Shown piece by piece: positions 26,071 through 36,196 of a stretch of 64,000 bases of DNA. The DNA comes from Blumeriella jaapii (lineage: Eukaryota; Ascomycota; Leotiomycetes; Helotiales; Drepanopezizaceae). Positions within the stretch are counted from its first letter, which is position 1. Each line of letters begins with the position of its first letter. A program made the translations under genes and the position numbers. The notes beneath the pieces were generated by a model. It was not told the origin of the DNA. It was given only the letters and a program-made list of their open reading frames with translations, and did not search any database. The stretch is taken from NCBI GenBank assembly GCA_009599575.1, contig VWND01000013.1, positions 620,001 through 684,000 on the forward strand, read 5' to 3'.

Positions 26071-26660
26071 GTGGACACATGAATGTGCGCGTGTGAATCG
26101 GACGGTTACTTATTACAACCGCTATATTTCTCGACGTTTTTAACAAATTCTTTTTTACGAACTTTTACGACAATAGCATTTATATGTAAGATAATACTCT
26201 AATTTATAAAGCACTTTTTATTTAGCTATAGTTTCGTAATATAAGTCTGAAAATTAGTGCTTTTTTACCGGATTTTAACCCGATCGAAAATCTTTAAAAA
26301 ATGCTTAAGACGACTTTTTTTAAGTTTAAATCAAAGCTAATAGTTATAAAAAAAACAATAATCTAATACAACGATTTTTAATAAAAACTGCGTAAAAAGC
26401 GTTAAAGCTCCTGAAAGATCAGTTATTAAATAAACTAGCGAAAAGGATGCAAAAGAAAATAAACGCTGTTAAGGCTGCAAATGGATGGTGTATCAAATAC
26501 TGGTTAGAATCAAATAATCTTTCGATTTTCAGCTTTAATTTAAGCTATTTGTAATTAAAATCGATTAATTAATGGTGGAGTTATGAAGTTGTAAAGGTAA
26601 AAGAATTTTGTTGGGGTAACGACTATTTATTGACGCGCACATTCATGTGTCCACCCACTG
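26065..26660 (+). mobile_element. Decayed Tc1/mariner-type transposon relic, AT-rich, with TIRs and TA duplications
   Basis: Terminal inverted repeats at 26065-26091 and 26634-26660 match at all but two of 27 positions. They begin CAGT and contain GTGGACACATGAATGTGC. TA dinucleotides flank both ends (26063-26064 and 26661-26662), as expected for this superfamily. The interior is far more AT-rich than its surroundings and full of stops, as after repeat-induced point mutation. At 596 bp it is much shorter than an autonomous element (about 1.3-2 kb), so most of the transposase is deleted. Confidence 0.82.
26262..26520 (+). pseudogene. C-terminal fragment of a Tc1/mariner DDE transposase
   Basis: In one frame from 26268 the translation is PDFNPIENL followed by a stop, then KMLK. 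This is the hallmark (S)PDxNPIENLWxxLK motif near the third catalytic acid of Tc1/mariner transposases, with the Trp codon turned into a stop. Another frame from about 26400 reads LAKRMQKKINAVKAANG followed by WCIKYW, matching the family's C-terminal end. Catalytic N-terminal parts are absent, so the fragment is dead. Trp-to-stop change and AT enrichment suggest RIP-type mutation. Confidence 0.75.
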
Positions 26661-26722
26661 TACATGCGTGCTTCTCTCCACCCCCTCACCCACAGCGCCC
26701 AAGGCACACGAAATCGGAAGAG

Positions 26723-27641
26723 ATGACCGATCCCACTCCCACTGCGGCGCCCGCGCCCGCGCCCGCACCAGCACCAGCTCGCAACGCCATCCTCCTCCGC
26801 GCGCCCAGCATTTACGCGACGTCGACGGCCTCGAGCGCGTGGCGGCCGCCGCCGCTCGAGTGGCTCGCGCGCACCTGGAGCGTTACGCACTCGACGCTGC
26901 CGATGTGGAGGAAGGCGAGGAACGTGAGGATTACGTATCGGCTGCTTGAGGGAGAGGGAGCCGGAGGGGGAGGGGGAGGGGGGAAAGGGGTGCTGATTGA
27001 TGATGAGGTGTGCTCGGAGCCGACGAAGTGGAGCTGGATGCCGCAGGTTCGTGGACTTTTTTTTTATCTTTCTATTTTGTTTTTTCCCTCTCTCTCTCTC
27101 TTGTTGTGTGTGTGGGGTTTGGTTTGCTTTCGGTTTTTGTTTCGTTTCGTTTCGTTTCGTTTCGTTTCAGAGGTCGGGTTTGGCTTTGGCTTTGGGGTTG
27201 AGTTTGCTGTGATGTGTGTGAGTGATGAGCGCGAGATGGGGAAAGTCAAGGGAAGAGAAGTGCAGAGAAGAGAAGAGAGAAAGTTGTGTTGACGACGCCC
27301 GTGCCAAATAGCCGAAGACCATCCGTGGCATCGATACACCCATCCCGGGCTTGGAGGCGGCGTGGATCTGGAGGGGGAGGGGCCTGATGAAGATTGCTAG
27401 TTCGCACTGGGAGGTGCTTGGCTGGGGCGAGGACGAGGAGGGCGGCGAGAAGTGGGTGGTTACGTGGTTCCAGGCGAGTCTGTTCACGCCCATGGGCGTG
27501 GATGTTTACTCGGATCGGAAGGAGGGCGTTAGCGAGGCGTTGTTTGGGAGGATCCAGAGGGCGCTGGAGGACAGTGGTGCCGGGGAGGAGGTTGGGAGGC
27601 AGTGTAAGGAGGGCATGTTTGCTGTTGAGATCAAGTATTGA
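26723..27641 (+). CDS. Lipocalin-like (calycin-type) protein
   Basis: Two exons (26723-27046 and 27312-27641) joined by a 265-bp intron give 217 aa. An Ala/Pro repeat near residues 4-20 follows the start. Then come WLARTWSVTHSTLPMW and NVRITYRLLE, resembling the first strands of small fungal lipocalin-like proteins, and in exon 2 PKTIRGIDTPIPG, MKIASSHWEVLGWG and WVVTWFQASLFTPMGVD. No signal peptide or membrane segment is visible, so it is probably cytosolic and binds a small hydrophobic ligand (inference). The start codon lies only 62 bp after the transposon relic, so the promoter overlaps or replaces transposon sequence. The intron is long for this window and contains GTTTC repeats and T/G-rich sequence. 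It ends convergently with the next gene, 130 bp away. Confidence 0.72.
27140..27168. repeat. GTTTC pentamer repeat inside an intron
   Basis: Five consecutive GTTTC units in the intron of the lipocalin-like gene. Confidence 0.8.
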
Positions 27642-27771
27642 TGGTGTTGACGATGGGTCTCCGAGATGCACATACAGCTTGCGCTCGTGGGAGATGTGAA
27701 GACGCACTCGATGCAAGTTGCACGTCATCTTGCCGTGTTGTTGTTGTTATCAACTTGTATCTATATACTCA

Positions 27772-28929
27772 TTAATCATGATGTGATCGGTGTCTGTGTC
27801 TATGCCTCTCTTCCCCATTGTCCCGATGAGAACTTCGCTTAGACTCCTTTCTTTCTCGGTGGGAATCTCGCTTAGACTCTCTACGCCCGTGTCTCTCTTC
27901 TCTGTCCCTTTCGCTATCTCTCTCACGTCCTTTGTGCCGCTTCGAAGATCCCTCGTCCTTGTGGTCCAGACTGAATCCTTCCAGTCCGTCCTCAGAGTCC
28001 TCATAATGTCGTTTTCTCCTCCTCCTCCTCCTCTCCACATCCTCCAATTCTCGAACCTCTCTATTCTTCTCTTCCTTCCACTTCTCCCTCTCTTTCTTGA
28101 CTTCCCTCACCTTTCTCGCTCCCGCCTTCATCATAGCTAAGGGGTCGTTGTCCACGACCCTCTTGATTTCCCTTTCTTTCCTCCTCGGATCCTCATTGCC
28201 CCAGACGTCCTTGCCAACAACTTCCTTTTCGGCCTCCCTCCCCCCAGCCCTAGAGTACCAAGGGTCGTCCAGGCCCTGTTTGAATCCCGCCGCATTGCTG
28301 AAGCGCATCGTATACTGATCCTCGTAATCTTTCCGTTTGCGAGCCAGCTCCCGCTCCGCTTCGGCGTTCTTCTCCACGACCTTCGTCGGCTCCGGCTTGG
28401 GCTGGGGGAACAGATCGATATGCCCCCTATGATCCAGCAGAGGCGCCTCAGTCTCCTTCCTCAGTACAAGCTGCTTCCCAACCTCAGCCCGCGCATCCCT
28501 CTCCTCCCGCGCCACGCGCATCTCGAAATCGGTGTCATTCTCGCCTGCTCGCTTGCGCTTCTTGCGCTCCCGAACCTCTCCCGTACATTCATGACTGCGT
28601 TTTCCAGGTGGGTTTGATTCCGAGGGTCGGGAGGCGTCTTCGACCGCTAGGGGAGTGGGGATCTCGCGGCGGAGGATTTGCATGCGTCGCTGCGCGTCGA
28701 GATCTTGCATGCGTTCTTCCTCGGCGGCCTCGAGGGCGGCTTGGGCGGCTTCATCGCGCTTCACTTTCTCGATGTTCGCCGTGTTGTAGACGTTCCATGA
28801 TTTCTTGCCTAGGAGGTGGCTGTAGAGGAGCGTCAGCTTCGCTTGACCTGGATGAGCTCAGGTAGCTGTCAAGTTGCTGGGCAGAGCTGAGGTAGCTACG
28901 CATAGTAGCGAGCAGACTTACAGAGGCAT
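27772..28929 (-). CDS. LENG1-like nuclear protein with Cir_N domain (putative splicing-associated)
   Basis: Exons 28929-28922 and 28819-27772 (102-bp intron) give 351 aa. The 8-base first exon is supported by the product: MPLHLLGKKSWNVYN then VKRDEAA is the conserved Cir_N-type start shared by LENG1 and CWC25-related proteins. The rest is highly charged: Glu/Arg/Lys coiled-coil segments, KKRKR-type nuclear signals, DPWYSRAG near the middle, and an Arg/Ser/His/Asp-rich tail typical of spliceosome-associated proteins. Role in pre-mRNA splicing is inferred from family and composition. It is divergent with SEC18 (458 bp between start codons) and convergent with the lipocalin-like gene. It could also be named a CWC25-like protein, but the HLLGKKSWNVYN start favours LENG1. 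Confidence 0.82.
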
Positions 28930-29387
28930 TGTTAGGACGCTGAGTTCGTGATCCGCGACTTTGAGAAAAAAATCAAGCTCGAGGCCACCGAGGCTGAAAG
29001 GAGCTTGGTGAGGCTGTAGACGAGTGGTGGGGTTGCCGAGACTCAGACCCAGAGACAGATGCGACGACGCTTTGTCCGCCGCTGACCCCAGACCAGCAGA
29101 AGACAACAAACAGCTGCAACAGCACAGAAACGATCCAGTTTGGCAGCTTCATCCTGTGTCTTGTGCCGTTCGATCTCACGACTCTACACGACTTTACGCC
29201 AGTTTTCATCTACAAATCTTGCCTATCTGTTCTCTGCCGCGAGGAATCACCAGAAGAAGACACATCTAGAGCTTGGGATCAAGCTGACGACGGAGGAACA
29301 GGTTGAGCAGTGCTGCCTGTTGAAACGAGTAACATCTGGCCACAGGTTACCGGCTCTCGAATCAAAAGAAAGCAACCCTTGAACACT
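28930..29387. promoter_or_regulatory. Divergent promoter region between LENG1-like gene and SEC18
   Basis: 458 bp between two outward-facing start codons, with no coding sequence supported. It presumably holds both promoters and 5' leaders. No specific motif is claimed. Confidence 0.55.
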
Positions 29388-31966
29388 ATGAACTTGAGAG
29401 AGAATCTGTTTGGACAAGGCTCGAGATCTTCTAGGGCTCAACCACCACCGCAATCTGGATACGGACGCCCTCCTCCACCTCCGCCACGAGAAGATGCACC
29501 TATGGCAGGCGGATACGATGATAGAGGCGGGTACGGAGACCCTAAAGGAAACCCACAGCAGATGCCTTCGAGGCCACCGGTTGGAAGAGGGATGCCTTCG
29601 CCTGGCCGACAAGCACAGCTGAGAATTGCGAAGGTGGAAGATAAGACAGCTGCCAATCAGTACATTTTTGGAAACCTGTAAGTCCTGGGAGCTTCACGGG
29701 CTTTGGACTAGCTTCTAAATGGGATGCAGGTGTGCTGTGTCGCCTCGAGACTTCCCTCCGTCGCGGGATGGCACGGATCTCTACATACTCCTCAATGGTA
29801 GATACGTAGTTACCGCTCGTCCTCTAGATACCTTTCCGCCTGGGTGTATAAGCTTGTCGGACCCTCAGCGAACTTGGTGCGATGTCGGGATGATGGATCC
29901 AATCGTAGCCGAGTCCTACGACCCGTTCGCTGCCCAAGGCGCAGCCTCCTACCTGGGAACGCTCGATGTTGAAGTGGGCTTTGCTTCAGTGAAGAAAGTC
30001 ACAGACGTGCCGTTTGATCAAGATGTTCTAGCTGATGTCTTCATCAAGAACTTCGAGAACCAGATGTTTGCGCCAGGGCAGAAGCTGCTGATGGACTATA
30101 AGAACATCCCGATGATGTTCACGGTCAAGACTGTCCAGCTGGTGGACATGAGTATGGAGAAGTCATCCTCGGCTGCGCCGACGGTGTCCAATCCGCAGGC
30201 GAGAGGTATCCTGACGAGACATACCCCTATCACGTTCTACAAGGATGCCAAGTCACCCATCAAGCTCAAGGGTTCAGCGAAGCGGCCGGCCGCCAACTCG
30301 ATCATTGCGCCAGACTTCAAGTTTGAAGATATGGGGATTGGTGGCTTGGATAAGGAGTTTAGCTCCATCTTTCGGAGAGCTTTCGCTTCTCGTATTTTTC
30401 CTCCTGGGCTGATTGAGAAGTTGGGTATCCAACACGTGAAGGGTATCCTGCTTTTTGGTCCTCCTGGGACAGGAAAGACGCTCATTGCTCGTCAAATCGG
30501 AAAGATGCTGAACTCGAGGGAGCCCAAGGTCATTAATGGTCCCGAGGTTCTGAATAAATATGTTGGACAGTCCGAAGAAAACATCCGGAAGTTGTTCGCC
30601 GATGCCGAAAAAGAATACAAGGAGAAAGGAGACGAGAGTGGACTGCACATCATCATTTTCGATGAGTTGGACGCTGTCTGCAAACAGAGAGGTTCAGGAG
30701 CTGGAGGTGGAACTGGTGTTGGTGATAGTGTCGTCAACCAGTTGCTATCCAAGCTCGATGGTGTCGATCAGCTCAACAACATCCTGCTCATTGGAATGAC
30801 CAACCGTATGGACATGATTGATGACGCGCTTCTACGTCCTGGACGTTTGGAGGTCCACATGGAGATCTCTCTCCCTGATGAGGCTGGCCGAGCACAGATT
30901 CTGAAGATCCATACCTCGAAGATGTTGGATAATAACGTCATGGATCCGGACGTCAATGTTGCCGAGCTTGCTCATCTCACCAAGAACTTTTCGGGTGCTG
31001 AGATAGGAGGTTTGGTCAAATCCGCCTCCTCTTTTGCTTTCAACCGACACGTCAAGGTTGGCACAGTCGCTGGCGTCAGCGATGACATTGAGAACATGAA
31101 AGTCAACCGGGGCGATTTCATGCACGCTCTTGACGAAGTCAAGGCTGCGTTGGTGTGTCGGAAGAGGAACTCGAGACTGCTATGGCTGCTGGTATCCTTC
31201 ACTACAGTCCATACATTGAGAACATTCTCAAGGACGGTCGACTTTTTGTCGATCTCGTCAAAAACTCCGCAACCACATCACTTCTCTCAGTCCTCCTACA
31301 TGGTCCGCCAGGATCGGGAAAGACCGCTCTCTCGGCTAAAATTGCCAAGGAGTCGAACTTTCCTTTCATCAAGCTTGTCTCTGCCGAGAACATGGTCGGC
31401 TTTAGCGAGATGGCCAAGATCCAATACCTCAACAAGGTGTTCACAGATGCCTACAAATCGCCCCAGAATATCGTTGTCGTAGACAACATTGAGCGTATCA
31501 TTGAATGGGTCCCAATTGGACCCCGCTTCTCGAATCCTGTCCTCCAAGCCTTGATGGTTCTCCTCACCAAACAACCACCAAACGTAAGTCATCTTCCAGT
31601 CCAACTCCAGATTGGATAGACTAACAGACCCAGGGCCGGCGTCTCCTCATAATCGGCACTACCTCCCAGCGTTCCGTCATGCGCCAACTTGATCTTCAAC
31701 AAATCTTCAATCGTGAACTGGCCGTGCCTAACATCAACACCCACGCCGAACTCGCTTCTGCGCTTCGCGAAGTCCATGCTTTTGACAATGAGTCCGACCT
31801 TGCCGAGTCTCTGAACGAGCTGCGTGATATAACAGGCACTGAGCAAGTCGGCGTGGGCATCAAGAAGGTGCTGCTGGCTGTGGGTGAGGCGAAGCAGGAA
31901 GAGGGGAACATGGCTGGGAGGTTTGCTGAGGTGGTGGCCCAGCAGATGGCTGCCAGTAGAGATTAG
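29388..31966 (+). CDS. SEC18: Vesicular-fusion ATPase Sec18/NSF, with a one-base frame break
   Basis: Hexameric AAA+ ATPase that, with alpha-SNAP (Sec17), disassembles SNARE complexes after membrane fusion. Exons 29388-29677, 29730-31583 and 31634-31966 with introns of 52 and 50 bp. The N-terminal domain starts near IFGNLCAVSPRDF. The D1 ATPase has GPPGTGKT (about residue 340) and IIIFDELDA; the D2 ATPase has GPPGSGKT (about 622) and VVVDNIERI. The C-terminal end is in family register. At 31149-31152 the frame breaks: Ala-Ala before it and GVSEEELETA after it are both conserved, but the codon between has only two bases (TT). One added base restores a normal protein of about 825 aa. No intron can explain this, because conserved sequence abuts on both sides. 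The gene is essential in fungi, so a sequence error is likely. Confidence 0.92.
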
Positions 31967-32380
31967 AAATGCTTTTAGCAGGTAGATGCTTCATAGATGA
32001 TGTGATGTAGAATACGTCAGCTGCATATAACAACTACCCTTGAGTCTTGTGTACATGCTGCCATGCTTTCTAAAATGGAAAGATGTAATCCGAGTGAAAG
32101 AGAGGTCGACATAAATTTCCGGAAACAGCAACATGGACATGTCCATCCCCCTCCATGCCTGTCGTCTATATAAATAAACCATAACAGTAAAACGCTTCTA
32201 TACAGCAAGACGATGCTGCCCTAGCCCACGGGGTTTCAGTACTCCGCAACTCTGTTATCTCCGGACTCGGCAATCTAATCTCCTATCGAGATCTACAGGG
32301 ATACCAACAAGACGTCGAATCCCATCTCCATTCACGATTGCTCTTCTATTCCTCCTACCATTGACCACTTCTCTTTCTAT
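31967..32380. other. Intergenic region SEC18 to DUF1992 gene
   Basis: 414 bp in tandem orientation. It contains the SEC18 3' end and the next promoter. A TATATAAATAAA-like stretch near 32167-32178 could be a TATA element. Nothing else is recognised. Confidence 0.4.
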
Positions 32381-34127
32381 ATGCTCGGAATACGATATCA
32401 AATCTCACATATATGCGCCCGCTGTTTGCGCATCCGCCAGAACCATGTCTCACCAGTCAAGTACCGGACCTCTTCTAGGCATTTCTCTGAGACTTCGCCA
32501 CTTCGAAGCCTCGACAAGAAGCTAGGAGACAAGGTGGACGAGGCGGCAATCGAGCCAAATAGAGTACAGACGGCCATACCAGACACATCTGGATCTTGCC
32601 AGAGCAATGGCGGACAGGAACAAGGCGCGATGTCCCGACGACTAGCCCAAGCCACCGAAGAAGCCCTTCTCCAAGGCGGACGAGCAGGCAGGAAAGCCAT
32701 CGAGGAGGCTGGATTCTCAGAAGAATTGAAGGCCTCAATCCTAGAGCGTGTTGAAGCAGCGCAGTTTCGCTCAGAGAAAGTAGCAGCATTCGCCGAAGCG
32801 GGGCTGGGCTCCCACGTTGGCCAGGGATCGCGGCAGATTGCCACTGGGCAAGCATGGAATGGGGAGGAGTCGTCTCAGGATGCTATGCTGCGGATGCTGG
32901 ACGATGCGCGGAAGCCGTTGAAGCCGGGCCTGCGAGGGGAACCCAGGATACCGCGTCCTGTTGTTGATATGAGGTTGAAGCCGAAGCCGAAGCGGGAATT
33001 GGGAGAGAGGCTGGCCAATGCGAGGGACAAGAGTTCTATCTATGCTATCTCGAGGGACTCTCAGATGAGTGATAAGGAGAGAGAACAGATGAGGAAGGAT
33101 TTCAAGGAGAGATTTGGGCCGGGGGTAGGGACAATGCCAAATTCGTTTCGGGGATTGGCTGCGCTGGCCAACGAGAGGATCGAGGATGCTATTGCGAGGG
33201 GGCAGTTCAAGGTAGATGTTTTGCGTTTTCGATAAAACGCGTGGTATTAACAACTTGCAGAACATACCTAGAGGCAAAGGCGTCGTGCGAGATACGCGAG
33301 CAGACAACCCCTTCATTGATACTACTGAATATATCATGAACAAGATGATCCAAAGACAAGAAATAGTTCCGCCCTGGATTGAGAAGCAGCAAGAGATGAT
33401 CAAGACGGCAAACATTTTCCGGGCCAGGTTGAGAAACGACTGGAAACGCCATGCTGCCCGGACCATTGCCAGTCGTGGCGGATCCTTGGACGAGCAGATG
33501 CGGATTGCCGATCGATATGCAGAGGCCGAGAAGCTTTACAACCCCAAGAAAAAACCCACCGAGCAAATCCCACTTCCGGCCAATGCCACGAACGATCCTG
33601 TGCTGGTCAACATCGTTCAAGAAGCGCCCTCGGGTCCAGAATCTGCTACTCCGCCCGTGCAAGCATCACTCGAGACACCGGCCGGAAGCATTGCTTCTGC
33701 TGCCATTCTTCCAGAGCAGCCATATCCTCAAGCAGAGCCTCCCGCAACGCCACCCCCCGCACTCGCACCGTTCCGTATCCCCTCGTGGGAAGCAGCAGAG
33801 ATGTCCTACCTCACCCTCGCCGTTCAGAACCTCAACAGCCTCACCCGATCGTACAATCTCATGGCTCCCGACCTCGCCAAGAAGCCGTACTTCTCTCTCG
33901 AGCGCGAGCTCAAGGCTTGTTACGCGGATGTCGCACCGCAACTATCGCAAGCCATCAAGGAGCGCGCGGCGAGGCCTGCGAAAACCATGGTCGAGATCGT
34001 GGGGCACAAGCCGGGCGGGGTGTTGGAGAGGTTTGCGAGCGACAAGGTGGTGATTTATGATTCTAAGAAGCCGAGGTATGGCTTCAGGGAGTTGTGGAGT
34101 GATCTCTGGGGGTCGAAGAGCGCCTGA
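32381..34127 (+). CDS. DUF1992 protein, DNAJC28-like, probably mitochondrial
   Basis: Two exons (32381-33211 and 33261-34127, 49-bp intron) give 565 aa. The N-terminus is basic and free of acidic residues (MLGIRYQISHICARCLRIRQ), as in a mitochondrial presequence. The DUF1992 core spans the intron: LAALANERIEDAIARGQFKN, then PRGKGVV, DNPFIDTTEYIMNKM and IVPPWIEKQQEM, the conserved order of DNAJC28 homologues. No J-domain is seen, as is usual in fungal members. A Pro/Ala-rich linker (about residues 400-450) and a conserved-looking C-terminal half follow, ending YGFRELWSDLWGSKSA. Function is poorly known in the family, and a mitochondrial chaperone-related role is inference. Confidence 0.85.
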
Positions 34128-35227
34128 TGGCTTGCTGCAGGAAGAGTAGGGAGTGGACTGTGATATCTGATGTGCGGTTAAGAGTGCTGCATTCCCACTA
34201 TCTTCTCGGACCGGACTCGTACCCGGACCCGTTTCTGATACCAGTTTTGATCTGGGAGTTGCGAGTTGTGATCGTGAAGGAATACAGACAAACTATTTGA
34301 AAGGGGCTGGTTTGGTGTCAACATCCCTTGCTGTCAATATCCCTTCCAGGAAAAAAACGACAACAAAAAAAGTGTAAAATAAATCGAGAGACAAAAAACT
34401 CCAAGAGTAAAAAGTGCAAAACAAACCCGCCGAAGCGGGGAAAGAAAACCCTCTGATATGGATTTTCGTTTTTCCCAATCTCTTACAATCCTCCGCACCA
34501 GATTGACCTGACAGATTGCAACCACTATGCCATCTGCGCCACTGGATACCAACAAGATTGGGAATTGGAAAGGTAACCCAGCTAAAACAAAAAAAGTGGG
34601 TGCCTCAGGATTTGTGCTGATTCGTACAGGACAAGCCTACTTCTCTAAGAACCTCGGCGAGCTGTACAACGCGCGCTGGCTGCAATGGCTCGAATCCTTT
34701 TACCACCTTCAAGCAGTGACGAGATTGCTCCTGTCGGAAAGATTACATGATGCTATAGAGAGCTTGATGGGAGCAAGCGTGCATGGAGCCGACGTGACGG
34801 AAGCTCAAGTGCGCACGTCACGTATCTATCTACGTACTTGAACGCGATGACTACATATGTAAATACACACACATACATTACAAGGGGCAGCCATAAAATG
34901 GACGACAGCTACTTGTTCTGATGGACGCGGCATCCCATCTGTATTGCGTGCAGCTGGAGCAAGACCCGTGTGTATATCAGTGTATAAGAGCATCGTCGCT
35001 TCCCCGAGTAGTGGCAGATCCACGCCTCGACACTTCGACGCGCTCCTTCCACATCGGTCGAGGTCAGCGCTTTCACCGCCTTCACCGCTGGCGACCTTTT
35101 ATCTCCCGTCCTCGATCTTGGCTGCTTTCTTCTTCTCTCTTCACCCACCACCACACATCTGCAACTCCACGCACTTCAGTTCCATCGCTATTGTTATCGC
35201 CATCGCCTTCGCCATCGACCAAGAAGC
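34128..35227. other. Intergenic region, no gene seen
   Basis: 1.1 kb with only short frames lacking domains or plausible splice structure. It probably holds the 3' end of the DUF1992 gene and the promoter of the next gene. Confidence 0.45.
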
Positions 35228-35986
35228 ATGAATTTCGAGCGCGTCACCCCGCTCTATGTCGCCGAGGATGACCCTCATTACAGCTGGGTCGTTATCACTC
35301 AGAATTGGTTCAGAGCCCGCGAGTTCGAGCGCTTCGCTACTCCCGCTCAACTGGCCGGATATTACGACGCAGCCGAGAGAGCAGACTTCCTGTAAGCCTG
35401 ATCCCGAGATTCCGCGTCTCGTGACACGGAGCAGCCAGTCCTGAATGGCGTCCGCATCGCTAACGGGCTGCCTTTGCACAGCGGCCTGTTCGGCGACGAT
35501 GCGTTGAGGTTGGGCTTGACGCACGAAGGCGACAACGACGATCTGGGTGTCGTGCAGGTAACTCCGTCCGCGGCTCAGCGCCTCCTCTCGCTGACTTCGC
35601 CCTTGTCCGAGCAGGAACCGCCCGTCACGTTGAAGAAGAGGGGTCTGAAGGATATGGAGCACATGATGAGCGTCGAGGAGGTCGGCCGCTTGATGGACGA
35701 CATGGACAGGGGAGTGCTGGTGGAGGAGAAGGACGAGGGAGAGGACGAGGAAATGCTGGAGCCGACGTTCACCTTCGCCCCCGGACCGAACAAAGCTGCC
35801 GCCCGTGAACTCGCCGCTCTTCAGAAGCCCCTTCCCACCGCGGGTTGCCAACCTTGGGAGACTCCTCGATCGCACCGAAGCCCAGATGATGTTGGTGCGG
35901 CTGGTGCTCGTTTAGTAGGGCAAGGTGACGCCCGCCCGTCGCAGTTGCGGGAGGGAAAGGTCTTGAGCAAGGTCCTGAAGGCGTAA
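35228..35986 (+). CDS. Hypothetical protein, unrecognised
   Basis: Two exons (35228-35391 and 35482-35986, 90-bp GTAAGC...CACAG intron) give 222 aa. Exon 1 has a natural-looking start (MNFERVTPLYVAEDD) with WVVITQNWFRAREFERF, and exon 2 opens GLFGDDALRLGLTHEGD in phase. The middle is acidic (DEGEDEEMLE). No known domain, signal peptide or membrane segment was recognised. The last 50 residues look less natural than a neighbouring frame that reads RVANLGRLLDRTEAQMMLV and stops at about 35914. The true C-terminus may therefore differ through a missed intron or an indel. A large minus-strand frame (35141-35875) overlaps, but it lacks domains and splice signals. Confidence 0.6.
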
Positions 35987-36196
35987 GGCAAGGTGACTCC
36001 CAGCTCGAGTACTCTGATTCTCCTCCTTGATCTAGCGCTCGATCCAAATCACTTTCATCGGAGCTAGAGCTGTCATTTCTTTTTGCCATATGAGGAGTTG
36101 GAGCTGGCAATGGCGAGCATCTCAAGGCGTGTGTGAGAATCGCGTCTGCGACTACAGGAAGTGGCCTAGCCATAGGAACAGCCAATATCACATAAT

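Noticed and set aside
35141..35875. 244-codon minus-strand frame opposite the unknown gene
   Set aside because: No domain. It covers the sense gene's intron and promoter without splice logic, and the plus strand has a good start and intron.
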